Positions 53,491 to 64,000 of a stretch of DNA of 64,000 nt are shown here, in pieces. Both the position numbers and the translations under genes were made by a program. Source of the DNA: Ichthyophis bannanicus (taxonomy: Eukaryota; Chordata; Amphibia; Gymnophiona; Ichthyophiidae); assembly GCA_033557465.1 (NCBI GenBank), contig CM066044.1, forward strand, positions 190,952,184-191,016,183, in the 5' to 3' direction. Every line of letters starts with the position of its first letter. Position 1 is the first letter of the stretch. Under the pieces are notes generated by a model. The model saw only the letters and a list, made by a program, of their open reading frames with translations. It was not told the origin of the DNA and did no database searches.

Positions 53491-56191
53491 GAAAACTGGC
53501 TTTTATTTATTTAAACAGATTTGTATACCACCTTATCCTTCAATCAAAGTGGTCACATTACAATAGGAGGGTTACATTTAATATAGGGGAAATTAACAAC
53601 ATCTAGACAGTACTATTGGAGTTACATTTATTCTAAGGGTAGTATTTATACATTATGAAGTAATTACCAGGTCTATATTGTGTTTTTTGGGTTAGTATAT
53701 TCTTATTTGGGATGAGTGGGTATCGCATTATTGGTAGTAGATGTATTACCGTATAGAAAAGCACACAAATAAATTCATCAATGAAGAGGTAGGTTTTGAG
53801 GTCTTTTCGAAAGTTTGTTAGGTCCTCTAACTCTCTCAGGCTTGTCGGAAGGGAATTCCAGAGTGTGGGTGCTAGTAGGGAGGGTGCTCTTTTTGAAGTT
53901 GTCTGTCTGGTCTTGTGGAATCCTGCAGGTGTGCCGATCATGTTGTCTTGATTGGTTCTTCTCGGTCTGTTGCAGGTATCTTTCGTTATGATGTGTTGGA
54001 GTGCCTCTGCTGAGAGGTGGTGGATGATTTTAAAGATGATTAGGATTATTTTGAATTTTGCTCTGGCCATCATGGGTAGCCAGTGTAGTTGCTGAAGGAC
54101 TGGGGTCAATGTTCCCTCTAATTTTCTGTAGGCTGTGTGCGCATAAAATATCAGCTGTGTGCAGCTTTTGAAGGAAGTTTAATTTTTGTGCGCCACATAA
54201 TGGCACTCGGAGTTATATACTTTAAAATTTGACTACACATCAGAATACAGTATGTACACCACATTGATTTTAATCAAATTTAATGAAAATAGACGATTAC
54301 TAAATGAAGTGGAAAATTTCTAGTAATTACAATCATAACTTTTACATTTTAAGACGTCTGTGCTGTTTTCTATCAGAATCAGAGCCGTAATTTTTGTGCG
54401 CTCTGTTGTAAAGTATGTGCGCTCGCTCGGCGAGGTGTGTGCGCGCGCACACGCGCACAGCTTAGAGGGAACAGTGACTGGGGTGATGTGTTCAGACCTT
54501 GGGGTGTCCATGATGATGCTTGCTGCAGTGTTTTGCACCATTTGGAGAGGGTGCAGGGTTTGTTGAGGGAGGCCTTGATATGAGTTTCCATAGTCAAGCA
54601 GAGGTGCTATGAGTGCCTGGCATACTGTGCGGAAGTGGTCCTGGCAGAGTAGTGGCTTGAGTTTTCTGATGATCCTTAATTGTTGATAAGCCTTGTTTGC
54701 GGTCTTTGTGATGTGGGATTTGAGGTTTAGTGCTCTGTCCATTGTGATGCCCAGATATTTAACCTCATCTTTAACTACTATAAGCTTATTTAAAATGCTG
54801 ATGGTTTGTGGTGGGGTGAAGGTGTTCCTTGTGATGAACATTGCCTCGGTCTTGTCGAAGTTGACCGTCATATTATTGGCTGTGAACCAGGTGTTCATAT
54901 CTTCTATGCATCTGGTTATAGATGTGATATTGAGTGCTAGTAGGTTGACACCACGATGTGATCAGCGTAGATGTGATATTGGAGTTTGTGCCTTTTGATG
55001 ATATTGCAAATGGGCTGGATATAAATGTTAAAGAGCATTGATGATAGTGCTGATCCTTGTGGAATTCCCTGCGTGACAGGGAAGTGTGTTGATTTCTTTT
55101 GTGCGCATTTGACTTGTTGCGTTCTATTTTCTAAGTATGACGTAAACCATTTTAGAGTATTTTTGTGTAATCCTATTTGGTGTAAGCGTTGAAGCAGTCT
55201 GACGTGTGACATGGTATCGAAGGCTGCCAAGATGTCCATGAATACAAGTAGAAATCCATTCTTTATGTTGTCTAAGTTGTCAAAGAGGGACGTTAGTAGT
55301 GTTTCAACTCCGTGTTGTGGTTTAAAACTGTGTTGATGGATGTCCAGTGGGGCATTGATGTCAATATGGTCCTGTAGTTGGTGTTGTACTGCTTTTTCAA
55401 TGATTTTTGCAAGGAAAAGGTAGACTGGAGATAGGTCGATATGAGAGACTGAGGTCGTTGCCTTTATGTATCGGTCTTATCATGGCGTGCTTCAGAGTTT
55501 GCAGCATATATCCTTGTTGGAGTGAATCTTTAGCGATTTTATGAATATAATGTGAGAGCTGGGTTTTAGAGGCTTTGATCCAAGCTACTGGGCATGAGTC
55601 TGATGGTGAAGTTGTTGTGTTAAGGCCACTGATTATGTCCTCAATCTGGTGTTTTGATGGTATGCTGAAGTTTTCCCAGGTTTGAAGTTCCTCTATCATT
55701 TCATTTCATGGTCTTCTGCTTGTGGCGTGATGGAGCATGTTAGGGAGCTATTTTTCAATTTTATGTAGTCTGCATATTCTTGTGGGTTAAGATAGAGAGT
55801 ATCACATTGTATATTGTCCTTAGTGTTTGGACGATTCTGAATAGTTCTTTTGGTTTATTGATGGAATTCATGATTAGGTTGGTATGGTGTTGCTGTTTAC
55901 GTTTATTTATTAGATTGTTGTATTCCCTTTGCTTCTCTCTGTATTGGATTAGGGAGTCATATGACTTGTTTCTCCTCCATTTTCTTTCTAATTTTCGGAG
56001 GGTGCGTTTTGCATCTCTAATATCACTTGAGTACCAGGGGGCATTGGGTCTCCTGTGTGTTTGTGCTTTTATATTTGTTGGGGCTGATGCTGCATTTGAT
56101 ATTATGGAGTTCCACATCTCTATGCCTAGGTCAAGGGTTTCATAATCTTGCTGAAGTTGTGGTTCGATTTCATCTATGAATGCTTCTTTTT
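53491..56191 (-). pseudogene. L2-like LINE EN-RT remnant
   Basis: Minus-strand pieces of the same family as 22941-30505: 55761-56117 (APWYSSDIRDAKRTLRKLER), 55397-55699 (DIISGLNTTTSPSDSCPVAW), 54937-55239 (MDILAAFDTMSHVRLL, QGIPQGSALSSMLF, YADHIVV where YADD is expected), 54320-54898 (VKYLGITMDRALNLKSH, FRTVCQALIAPLLDYGN) and 53633-54109 (LHWLPMMARAKFK, LWNSLPTSLREL). The Asp-to-His change in the catalytic box and several shifts make it inactive. A hAT MITE sits at 54107-54476. The 5' end is lost where the TG...CA element begins. Confidence 0.85.
54107..54476. mobile_element. hAT-type MITE with 8-bp duplication
   Basis: 370 bp with inverted ends caatgttccctctaa and ttagagggaacagtg, flanked by actggggt on both sides (54099-54106 and 54477-54484). 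Interior AT-rich, with a tgtgcgcgcgcacacgcgca run. It lies inside the L2-like LINE. Confidence 0.92.
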
Positions 56192-57520
56192 TGTGTCATA
56201 GAGCAGGAGCTAATAAAAGTGAGGATATAGGAAAAGAAGCTGTCTGTCCCAAAACAAATGAAGTGCAGAGAATGCAATTGTCTAGCAAAATAGCTAGAGG
56301 GAGCAGGCCTGCACTTACAGAGGCTGAGTGGACACACCTAGCTAATCAGCAGCACCTGAGAACTAGCCCGGGAAGCTCAAAGGCAGAAGACCTTTATAAG
56401 CAAGTGCCTGGAGACAGAAAGCAGAACAGCATCGGAGGGCGGAGCAGCACCGGAGAGCAGGGCAGTACCAGAGAGCAGAGCAGCACCGGAGAGCAGAGCA
56501 CTGCTGAGAAAAGGAGCAGTGGAACCAGGACTAGCGGCACGGCTGCAGGAACTGGAAGAGAACCAGAGTTCCCAGAGAAGGACAGACGGAGGCGAGTCAG
56601 TCCTGTGGAAGTCGTGGTAGCCAGAAACTCCAGAGGTAAAGAGCTAAGAAGCAGGAAGCCAGGCTTGGAGAGAGGCCTACGCTTGCCAGGAAGTCCGGAG
56701 ACCAGATTGAAAGGTACCAGAAGCTTTCAAGAGAAAGATTGCCAGAGAGACTGGGTCCTAAGGGAAATACCTGAGGAGGACACTTTCAGCTATGTCTATT
56801 ACAGGAAACCAAGGTATGATGATTCTTTATTCATGAAGAAAGGCTCAGCTGCTAGAAGCCCTTATAAAACAGATGCCCAGTTTAAAGGAAGAGAAAGCAG
56901 GCCAGAGTTTCACCAGCCAAGATATAGAGGCTATAAAACAGGCCATGCTCATTTAAGAACCTTAGAACAATTGTATGGAAAACAAGGGAACAGAAACAGG
57001 GACTGGCCAGTGATAACAGCCAGAGAAAGCCCCAGCTCAGAAGATAATAGTGATTTAGAACTGATGCAAGTGGAGCTTATAGACCCTATTTCCTCTTCTC
57101 AGGAGGAATTGATGGATTGTTCCATGTGTGTTGTGGGTGATTTGGAATCACTGCTGGAACTGTGAGCCATACAAATATTACCTTAAGAAGTTTTCATATT
57201 TGTGCTGAATGAAAGAAGAATGTTCAGACATGTAATTTACTCCAATGTTGAAAGAATACTTGGTTAATTTCCTTTCTACAACTGTGAAGATTATAACAGT
57301 TTACTTTATACCTTGAGTTTGGTTTATGCCTGAAAAGAAGGACTTTCTTTAATTTTTGTAGCCCAACGAATCTTTTTGTGAAAAGGGAAATAAAAGCCTT
57401 ATTCTCCCTCCACTTTGGCTTACATGACTTATTTGCACCAGAAGCAGGACTACATAGACCAGGCTGCACCTGGCCTTAAAGAACCCTCCTCCACCCCCCC
57501 CCCCCAGTGCAGTCTCACGT
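56192..57520 (+). mobile_element. TG...CA element with ORF (member 4), 3' end unclear
   Basis: Starts tgtgtcatagagcagg after a t-run in the L2-like LINE. TATA-like tttataagc is at about 56392 and a polyadenylation signal in gggaaataaaagccttat at 57388-57393, the same context as member 1. Sequence after the signal (accagaagcaggactac, ttaaagaaccctcc) parallels member 1. The 3' end and target duplication could not be fixed because of a C13 run and a following repeat. Confidence 0.6.
56272..57165 (+). CDS. ORF of TG...CA element member 4, unknown function
   Basis: 297 residues from the first ATG inside the element; the frame is open 32 codons further upstream into the flank. The N-terminal third contains a Ser/Thr/Gly/Glu/Gln repeat (SSTGEQ, STREQ units from about 56425-56515). 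The middle is highly basic (KDRRRRVSPVEVVV, SRKPGLERGLRLPG). An aromatic/Arg section follows (FSYVYYRKPRYDDS, QPRYRGYKTGHAH). The tail reads SDLELMQVELIDPISSSQEE, then LMDCSMCV. Tail, composition and order match the other three family ORFs. Unknown role; possibly a nucleic-acid-binding protein. Confidence 0.58.
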   Translation: MQLSSKIARGSRPALTEAEWTHLANQQHLRTSPGSSKAEDLYKQVPGDRKQNSIGGRSSTGEQGSTREQSSTGEQSTAEKRSSGTRTSGTAAGTGREPEFPEKDRRRRVSPVEVVVARNSRGKELRSRKPGLERGLRLPGSPETRLKGTRSFQEKDCQRDWVLREIPEEDTFSYVYYRKPRYDDSLFMKKGSAARSPYKTDAQFKGRESRPEFHQPRYRGYKTGHAHLRTLEQLYGKQGNRNRDWPVITARESPSSEDNSDLELMQVELIDPISSSQEELMDCSMCVVGDLESLLEL

Positions 57521-57574
57521 TCCTCTTTTAGCCACTGCTCATGCTTCTTACAGAGCAGAGGCTGCAATAACACC

Positions 57575-59070
57575 CTCTAGCCCTATGGAACCCCTGCTGT
57601 AGCATCCCCCCCCCCATAGCATCACTTCCTTTTGAGCACAGGCGCTGCAGCAGGGGTTCCATAGGGCCAGAGGCCTCCACACTGGTTTCCTTTTGTTTTT
57701 AAATTTGTTTTATTGCAACCGCTGCTTTGTAAGAAACAGGAGCCATGGCTGCAAAGGTAAGGAGGTGGCAGGAAGGGACTGAAACGGGGGGGAAGGTGAG
57801 GGCTGGAAGGCAACTGAAAGAGGGGGGAAGGAGGTGGCTGGAAGGGATCTGAAAGAGGGGGGGGAAGTTGAGGTATGGAAGGCAGCTGAAAGAGGGGGGA
57901 AGGAGGTGGCTGGAAGGAAGCTGAAAGAGGAGGTAAGGTAAGGTCTGGAAGGTAGCTGAAAGAGGGGGGAAAGAGGTGGCTGGAAGTGAGCTGAAAGAGG
58001 AGGGAAGGACATGGCTGGAAGGCAGCTGACATGGGGGGAAGGTTGGGGCTGGAGAGCTGATGCAGGGGGGAGGAAGGAGGTGGCAGGAAGGGGGATGACA
58101 TGGGGGGAGAAAGAAGGTGGCAGGAAGGGAGCTGATGGAGGGGGTAAGGAGGGGGCTCAAAAGGGAGCTGACACCTGGGAATAGTACTGGTAGGTGACTG
58201 GGTAATGAGAAGGAGACTGAAAAGGAGGGGGCACTGGGACTGGAAGAGAGCAGACACGTGGAGATGGCACTGGAAGGTGGATGGACAGAGGCTAGGGTGA
58301 CTAGAAAGGAGCTGACATGGGGATGGCACTGGGAGTGGAAGTGAGCTGATACCTGGGATGGCATTTGAACTAGAAGAGGCTGGACAGTGAGGAAATAGGG
58401 GGACTAGAAGGGAATGGACACCACTGGCAGTCCTGGGAATGCAAGGGGGTTGACATTGGAATGTAATGGAAGGGGGAGGACTGGAAAGGGGGCTGATACT
58501 GGGGAGAGTTACTGGGACTAGAAATAGGCTGATGGAAGGAAGTGAAGAAAAGAAAAGATGAGACAAGAAATGGCAGATGGACAAAAGACCATAGAAAGAG
58601 AGCTAAGAGAAGACAGGAAAACAGAAGCCTCAGGTCAGGACCAGCATGATCAGAATAAAATGATCAGACAACAAAAGGAAAGAAGAAATAATTTTATTTT
58701 CAGTTTAACGATTGGACTTTGTGCTACCTTTATATTTTACACAGTATGGGGAACTGCATCTCTTATTTATCTGATGTTGCACTGCATGCGGAGTCTGGCT
58801 TCTTGGGGTTTTGGTTTAATTTTTGTCTATATATTTCTCTTTTTGTTTTGTGCTCATTTATTGATGAAGGCCTGTCTGTACTGTGTGTGTACAACCAATG
58901 CTGCGTAGTCTGTCAGTATAGAATTTCTATTTAAGACTGTGTAGCAATCTTGCTTGTTCAGTTTGCACATTGCCCTCTCTGCAATGTTTTTGGGGACAGG
59001 GGGTGGACATAGGTAGAGCATGACTAGCCACAGGTGGCGGGTTTTTTTCTTTCACAAAGTTGGCAACGCT
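57575..59070. mobile_element. hAT-like element C with minisatellite
   Basis: An inverted repeat (57577-57680, ccctatggaacccctgctg and its inverse) is followed by a G-rich minisatellite (57760-58520, ggtggctggaagggagctga units), then an AT-rich tail with similarity to elements A and B. It ends near 59070 with caaagttggcaacgct, a hAT-type terminus. The left end is not clearly defined. The 320-codon minus-strand Ser/Pro/Leu frame here is a repeat artefact. Confidence 0.5.
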
Positions 59071-62000
59071 ACTTATACCATTTTAGGAAGCACTGGGATT
59101 ATTTTGTGCTTTTCAGGGCATGAAGAGGGCTGGTTTATGGTCTAGGTTGCAGCAGCAGTCATTTATCTTTGGTATTTATGTCTAGTTTGTATCAGCAAAG
59201 TACTGTCAGTGTGAAGAGCAGCTAAGGAGATGCATGTTTTTACCGAAGAGGCATGGTGTCCGGGGGTACATCTTGGAGACGGGCAGGATGTGCAACTTTT
59301 CAGAATACAGTGGGTGCTGGGACATCCAAAACGTTTACCCATGTCCAATAATATTGACGGGAGACGTGTTTCTCCATTATATTGCATAGACCATGCCTGC
59401 ACCTATCTGCATGCTGCGCGCAGGACGCGTGCACAGACTCGCTGAATAGTGCTTTGGCTGTGCTGCGCCGGATATGGCTACTTCCGATTCTGGATCCGCG
59501 GGTACGTCTAGACCTGCAGATGAGGAATTAGGTTCAAATGGGGCCTGTTTTTAATTTAGATGTGTCTGTGGGTCGGACATACACGCTGGGGGATCTGCCT
59601 CCGCAAGGGGATATTCCAAGGCTTTGACCCGGCTTGCAGACCTGCAAACTAGGTAAATGCCACTCAGCTGGATATTCATTGGTGCTAAAACAGACAGTGG
59701 CTAATTGGGCAACAGCTGAATATCGACAGTGCCCAGTTGGTTTCCAGGTTCTGCGGCCAACCCAGATATTCAATGCTGGAGGTCAGATAGGGTCACCGGC
59801 ATTGACTATCCAGGTTTAATGTCAGCTGCTTTATCTGCGCTAGTCACCGCTGCCGCTGAATATCGGGCCGTATCAGGATAGTGCCAAGGCAGTCTGTGGG
59901 TGGAGCTGGGATAAGCCGAGATTAACCATATAGCAGAAATGTTCAGCACTGCTATACAAAGAACTATCCGGATAACAGGATCGTACAAAACTAGACATGC
60001 ACCCTGTGTGACTCGTAAATTTGATCCGCTTCCCCCACCCAGCAATGCGCAGAAACTCACTTGTCAAGCTTCCTGTAAGCCCAGAGATGGCATCAGTGAT
60101 CCTTCTTTACCTGCGCCCTGTGCGGCCACAGCTGTTGCGTAACCCTTATTATGGCCCTGCAGGATAACTTAGGACAGCAGAACAGCTGTTTAAAGCTCTC
60201 CATATACCGGTAGCAGCACTGCATATCAGCACGGTCTGGATAGAGGTGGCTCTGGACACAGTATTTGGATGTTCAGTGCAGCAACAATCCTGATCCTGGC
60301 CTCAATATCCTTTTGGTTTGTGTTTTTGCTGCTGTGACAGGCATTAAACAGAAATGCTGATGGCTGCAGCTCAGTATTGACCCTTAAACTGATAAATGTA
60401 TCTGCATAGCTGCTGAATATTGCCGCTATCTGGATACATTTTGGCCTTGTACCCAGAGTGCCCTTGGCACCTCCTTTTCTTGGATGGGTAACTTTTGGAC
60501 AGATATTCCGTTGTCCTTTCAAAGGTTATCCATTTAGGGAACCCATTTTTTTAAAAAGGTACTTACATAGTCACGCACGATGCCAAGCACAAAAGTGTTT
60601 ATGAACGACGGCCTTAGCGTCCTCAATTCCACTAACACTTGTTGATTGGGTATGAATGGTTATGTGGTCATGTTTCTGAAAGTGCTCGGGTTTTTTTAGA
60701 TTCCTAAATTGAGGACGAAGATGAAGATCATATCATTGTTATGCACTCTCTAAATCCTTGTGTGATTGTTTTGTTCAGCCAGTAAATACAAAAGTCTAGA
60801 TGCTGTATGTCCTAAAGAAGAAGCAGTTCCCTCGAGGCTTTCTCCTGCTTCACTCACCTGCTGCTGATGCGTGATGAAGGGGTGAGGGGGATGAAAAGGC
60901 TTTTGAATTGAGCGTGTGGAGATTTTTCCATTGGGCATCAGAAATGCTTCCGTTCTTTTGAACCACATTCCTGTTTTGCGAGGCCGAGTAAAGCTTCTCT
61001 GATTTTTTTCCAGTCACTCTTATATGATGGTATTATGATCCAATTACATCTAAATAAACCAAATCTCGGAGAAATAAAAGTGCAGACTCCGGAACAGAGA
61101 TAGGATTAGAACCTGTGAGGTCTAGATGGATTCCGTATTTGTAGCTCTCTTATTTCAATTTTTTTCTCCGGAGGACAAAATGGAAATGAGAGCTTCACGC
61201 AGAGCCAGGAATGCAACCTGCACATTCCAGGTGTTCAGAGTCTCAGCCCTGTGGCTTGTACTGCTGTGTCTTAATACCACAGTTATCTAGCAGCCGCCTC
61301 CAGTGACCATCTCAATCATTTGCTCTATCAATGCAGTAGTGCAGCCTGGTCCTATTAACATGAAAAAAGGAAGGCCCAGCACAGCAGTCGGCTGAGGTGC
61401 TATTAACATTTACTGACAGGTCATTCATCATTTTTGGAGCACAATGATCTACAACATGCTGTTTGGAAAGATTTGGCTTTTAGATTGTATTGCTTCTGTG
61501 AATCACTTCTGCTTTAATTATTTAAGTGTACAGAGAGAGTGTGTTGACAGGATATTCCAGGAGCTGCTGGAGGCTGGACCCCTGCACATGGCAAAAAGAT
61601 TGGGGGGGGGGGGTCCTAAGAACTGCAGAGATGGAAGATAGTTCCTATTCCAGGGTTGCAAGGCAAGTCAGTCTGTCTGGAGCTAACATCTTAATGGACT
61701 TCATGCTTAGAATCATGGCCCCCAGTCTCTTGGCGTTCAATGGCTGAAACCTTAGAGTCTGCCCTTTGGCACAGCGTCGTGCTTCATGGGCTACCAGCTA
61801 CTGGTGTGACATTCCCTGCTGTCCATGTTCTCCTTCCTTGCTCCTAAAGGGATGTTGCATAGGGAAAAAAATTCTGTTTGTTTTTGGTTTGTCTTCTATT
61901 TGTGATTTTTTTTTTAAATTTCTTTGGTTTGTTTCACACATTTGTGTTAATAAAACATTTTTAACATGTACAAATGTACATGCGTTAATTTGTAGGTTAA

Positions 62001-62086
62001 CATGTTAAATCAATTTTGCATGCCTTCAGTTTTTTAAAATGCATTGACAAATCAAATGTGTACTAGTGAATGTGCATCCCTACTGC
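59071..62086. other. No gene recognised; scattered repeat words
   Basis: 59640-59900 has the tggatattca/ctgaatatcg repeat also seen at 32640, and 60240-60430 something similar. 60540-62086 shows no recognised feature apart from a G10 run at about 61600. Confidence 0.4.
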
Positions 62087-62130
62087 TTGATGGACCTTGG
62101 TCTGACCCACTATGGCATTTCTTATGTTCA
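62087..62130 (+). repeat. CR1-like 3' tail fragment
   Basis: gcttgatggaccttggtctg followed by acccactatggcatttctt, the extreme CR1-like 3' end. Confidence 0.8.
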
Positions 62131-62410
62131 ACTTTGTAGTCCAAAGGTAAACTGTGAGAACAGGAAATGCTACTGCCATTGTGCAGTAAGAAGAACATTG
62201 TGGTGGGGGCGGCATGGTAGCACCAGGTAAACAAAGAAAGTTACATAGAGGGAAGGGCTTGAAAGAACGGACTGGGGCAGGGAAGTGTGGGACTGGAGAG
62301 AGAGAGAGAAAGGGAACTGGATCTAGTTCACGCTTTCTCTCAGAAGTTGAAGACAAATTGCATTCAGATATGGTAGGTATCTTCCTGTCGCTGGAGAGCC
62401 TACAATCTAA

Positions 62411-63410
62411 CAGGCCGATGCAGAAAACTGGTGCTAGACGAGCGCTAATTGATTTTTTACGATTTTAGTAGTGCCCTGACAACGCACAACTTTTAACTCG
62501 CAATGCAACAAAGATAGGGTATGCAAATGAAGGATACGGTAACCGTGCGCATTCAAATGAATCACCCATTAAACTGGGCACAAACTGGCAGCGTTAAACT
62601 GGGAGAGCAAGCCAAACACATGTGCACAAGAAGTGTGCACTAGTTTGGCTAGCTCTCCCAGAGAAACGGGCACTACATGGCTAATTTGCATATCAGCCTC
62701 CACAGTATTTTGATGGCATCGGGGATGATTGCAGCATCAGGAAAAGCCCCCATTACCATCAAAATACTGCCAGGGGCTGGTGCCCTGACAGAAAGAATCG
62801 ATCTCCCCACCCAACAGTATTTTGATAAGAACATAAGATATGCCATACTGGGTCAGACCAAGGTCCATCAAGCCCAGTATCTGGGCTGATGCCCCGACAG
62901 AAAGTGACTACCTGGTGGTCTAGTGGCCCCTGAACCCCCACCCCAAATTAAAATAACCTGGTGGCGGTCCTTGAACCCCCCACCCCAAATTAAAATAAAA
63001 TGACCTGCTGGTCTAGCAGTCCCTGAAACCCCCACCCCAAATTAAAATAAGATAACCTGGTGGTCTAGAGGCCCCTAAATCCACCCCTCCCTCCCCGTAC
63101 CTTAAAATAAGTGGGAGCACTGCCTACGCACTCCCGCTCTGGGTCAGCCATCTTGAAAAATGGTGGCTCCTAGGATGCCCTGGGTGAGATCAGACTGCCA
63201 CATAAGGTAGACTATGCTTTATATGGCAGCCAAACCCCACCTGGTGCATCCCTTTTTCATGGCATTAATTGGGTGCTAGTTTTTCCGTCGGTGTTTATGT
63301 GCACATCCATCTGTTTTCGGCATTTGAGATTAGCTAACAAGTGCTTAAGGTGTGCTAAAACGTGGCATTATCGGTGCTTAAAGGCTGTGCTAGCTTTCTG
63401 CCTCAGCCTG
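62411..63410. repeat. 1-kb non-autonomous element with inverted ends
   Basis: Left end caggccgatgcagaaaactg; the reverse complement of the right end reads caggctgaggcagaaagc. Interior has repeated agcccctgaaaccccc-like blocks and a CR1 tail insertion at 62824-62884. No coding frame. Target duplication not clear, so the superfamily is unassigned. Confidence 0.5.
62824..62884 (-). repeat. CR1-like 3' tail fragment, reversed
   Basis: aagaacataagatatgcc followed by atactgggtcagaccaagg, the reverse complement of the CR1-like 3' end. Confidence 0.85.
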
Positions 63411-64000
63411 TAAGTTTGACTAGCCCAGGATCACGAGAGAAATGTTTTTTAAAAAGCCCTGTTATTTTGAACAACCATTTAGAATGAACAACTTCCTCTT
63501 TTTGGAGACTCAGTGCACTCTCTGAGGATTGGAAGTAGGAGCATACATGGGAAGAAGTGCATCCCAACAATGGACCCTCAGGCTTGTCTTTCCCTTGGTC
63601 CAACACAGTCCAAGGGGTCAAGGAGTGGAGTGCCCACCACTGCTCATGTAAACATCCTGAGTTCTGTCTAAAAGGTATCCCCAGAGTTACATAAAAGTAT
63701 TGCCCAAAAAGGGGCCCACTGGGGATGTTGGAGGTGCTTTGGAAGTTGTGGGAAGAGTTCTTACCTACTAGAGATTTGCATCCCAAAGTTATTGAAGCAA
63801 ATCGTGGAAGGCTGGCGATGGAGGGATGTTTCCCAGAAAATAAAAGCCCATAAAAACTTGGTGCCGAGGAGGAGTTAGCCCCTTCCAGAGCAGAAGTGGA
63901 TGGACTAGGTGATCACTAGCTGGCCAATAAGGTCAATGATGTTAGATTCTCGAGCATTAGGTACAAGTGTGTAGGCTGAGGATGTGCTCATAATCTTCAA
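63411..64000. other. No gene recognised
   Basis: Short frames only, including a 127-codon minus frame at 63403-63786 without recognisable motifs. Confidence 0.4.

Noticed and set aside
57622..58584. 320-codon Ser/Pro/Leu-rich minus-strand frame
   Set aside because: Lies wholly over the G-rich minisatellite of a hAT-like element; two more frames are also open there, so it is a repeat artefact.
62411..63410. hAT assignment for the element with cagg ends
   Set aside because: No 8-bp duplication could be found at its ends, so the superfamily was left open.

Overview
This is nuclear DNA of a vertebrate with a repeat-dense genome. The mix of DIRS-type tyrosine-recombinase retrotransposons, CR1-like and L2-like LINEs, a tRNA-derived SINE and hAT-like non-autonomous elements suggests an amphibian, possibly a caecilian. 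That assignment is inference; no host exon, rRNA or tRNA gene was recognised. Nearly every long open frame belongs to a mobile element, and most are broken by frameshifts, stops or later insertions.

Three DIRS-type elements lie in the same (minus) orientation at 892-6585, 8919-16533 and 33305-40046. Each has inverted terminal repeats and an internal complementary region (ICR) that joins the two termini head to tail. Copies 1 and 2 carry gag, reverse transcriptase/RNase H and tyrosine recombinase (YR) frames. Copy 3 keeps gag and termini, but its interior has no recognisable RT, RNase H or YR.

Insertions are nested several levels deep. DIRS copy 1 splits a small palindromic MITE. Copy 2 sits beside or within an L1-like fragment and was hit by a SINE and by an ORF-bearing element. 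Copy 3 lies about 30 bp inside a hAT-like element (33277-41934) and was itself hit by a second ORF-bearing element. A piggyBac-like, TTAA-flanked element (22491-30559) contains an L2-like LINE with 110-bp tandem 5' monomers, and that LINE contains a 2.8-kb hAT-like element with an 8-bp target duplication.

The least ordinary item is a family of four elements of about 1.3-1.65 kb (13040-14685, 20418-21947, 34544-35837, and 56192 to about 57520). Three have clear TG...CA ends and exact 4-bp target duplications. Each has a polyadenylation signal 130-190 bp from its 3' end where that end is known, but no paired LTR. Each carries a long frame for a basic, aromatic-rich protein ending in a conserved acidic/cysteine tail (PMxVE, then MDCSxC-like). 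They look like solo LTRs of an unseen retroelement that carry a gene inside the LTR, or a compact integrase-dependent element.

The rest holds CR1-like LINEs (1-699 and 48931-51596 minus; 45270-48312 plus; 31321-31943 plus), L2-like LINE pieces (53491-56191, 41950-43770, 32065-32545), multi-hairpin repeats (7430-7990, 17205-17870), G-rich minisatellites and several terminal-inverted-repeat elements. Stretches with nothing recognisable are listed as such.
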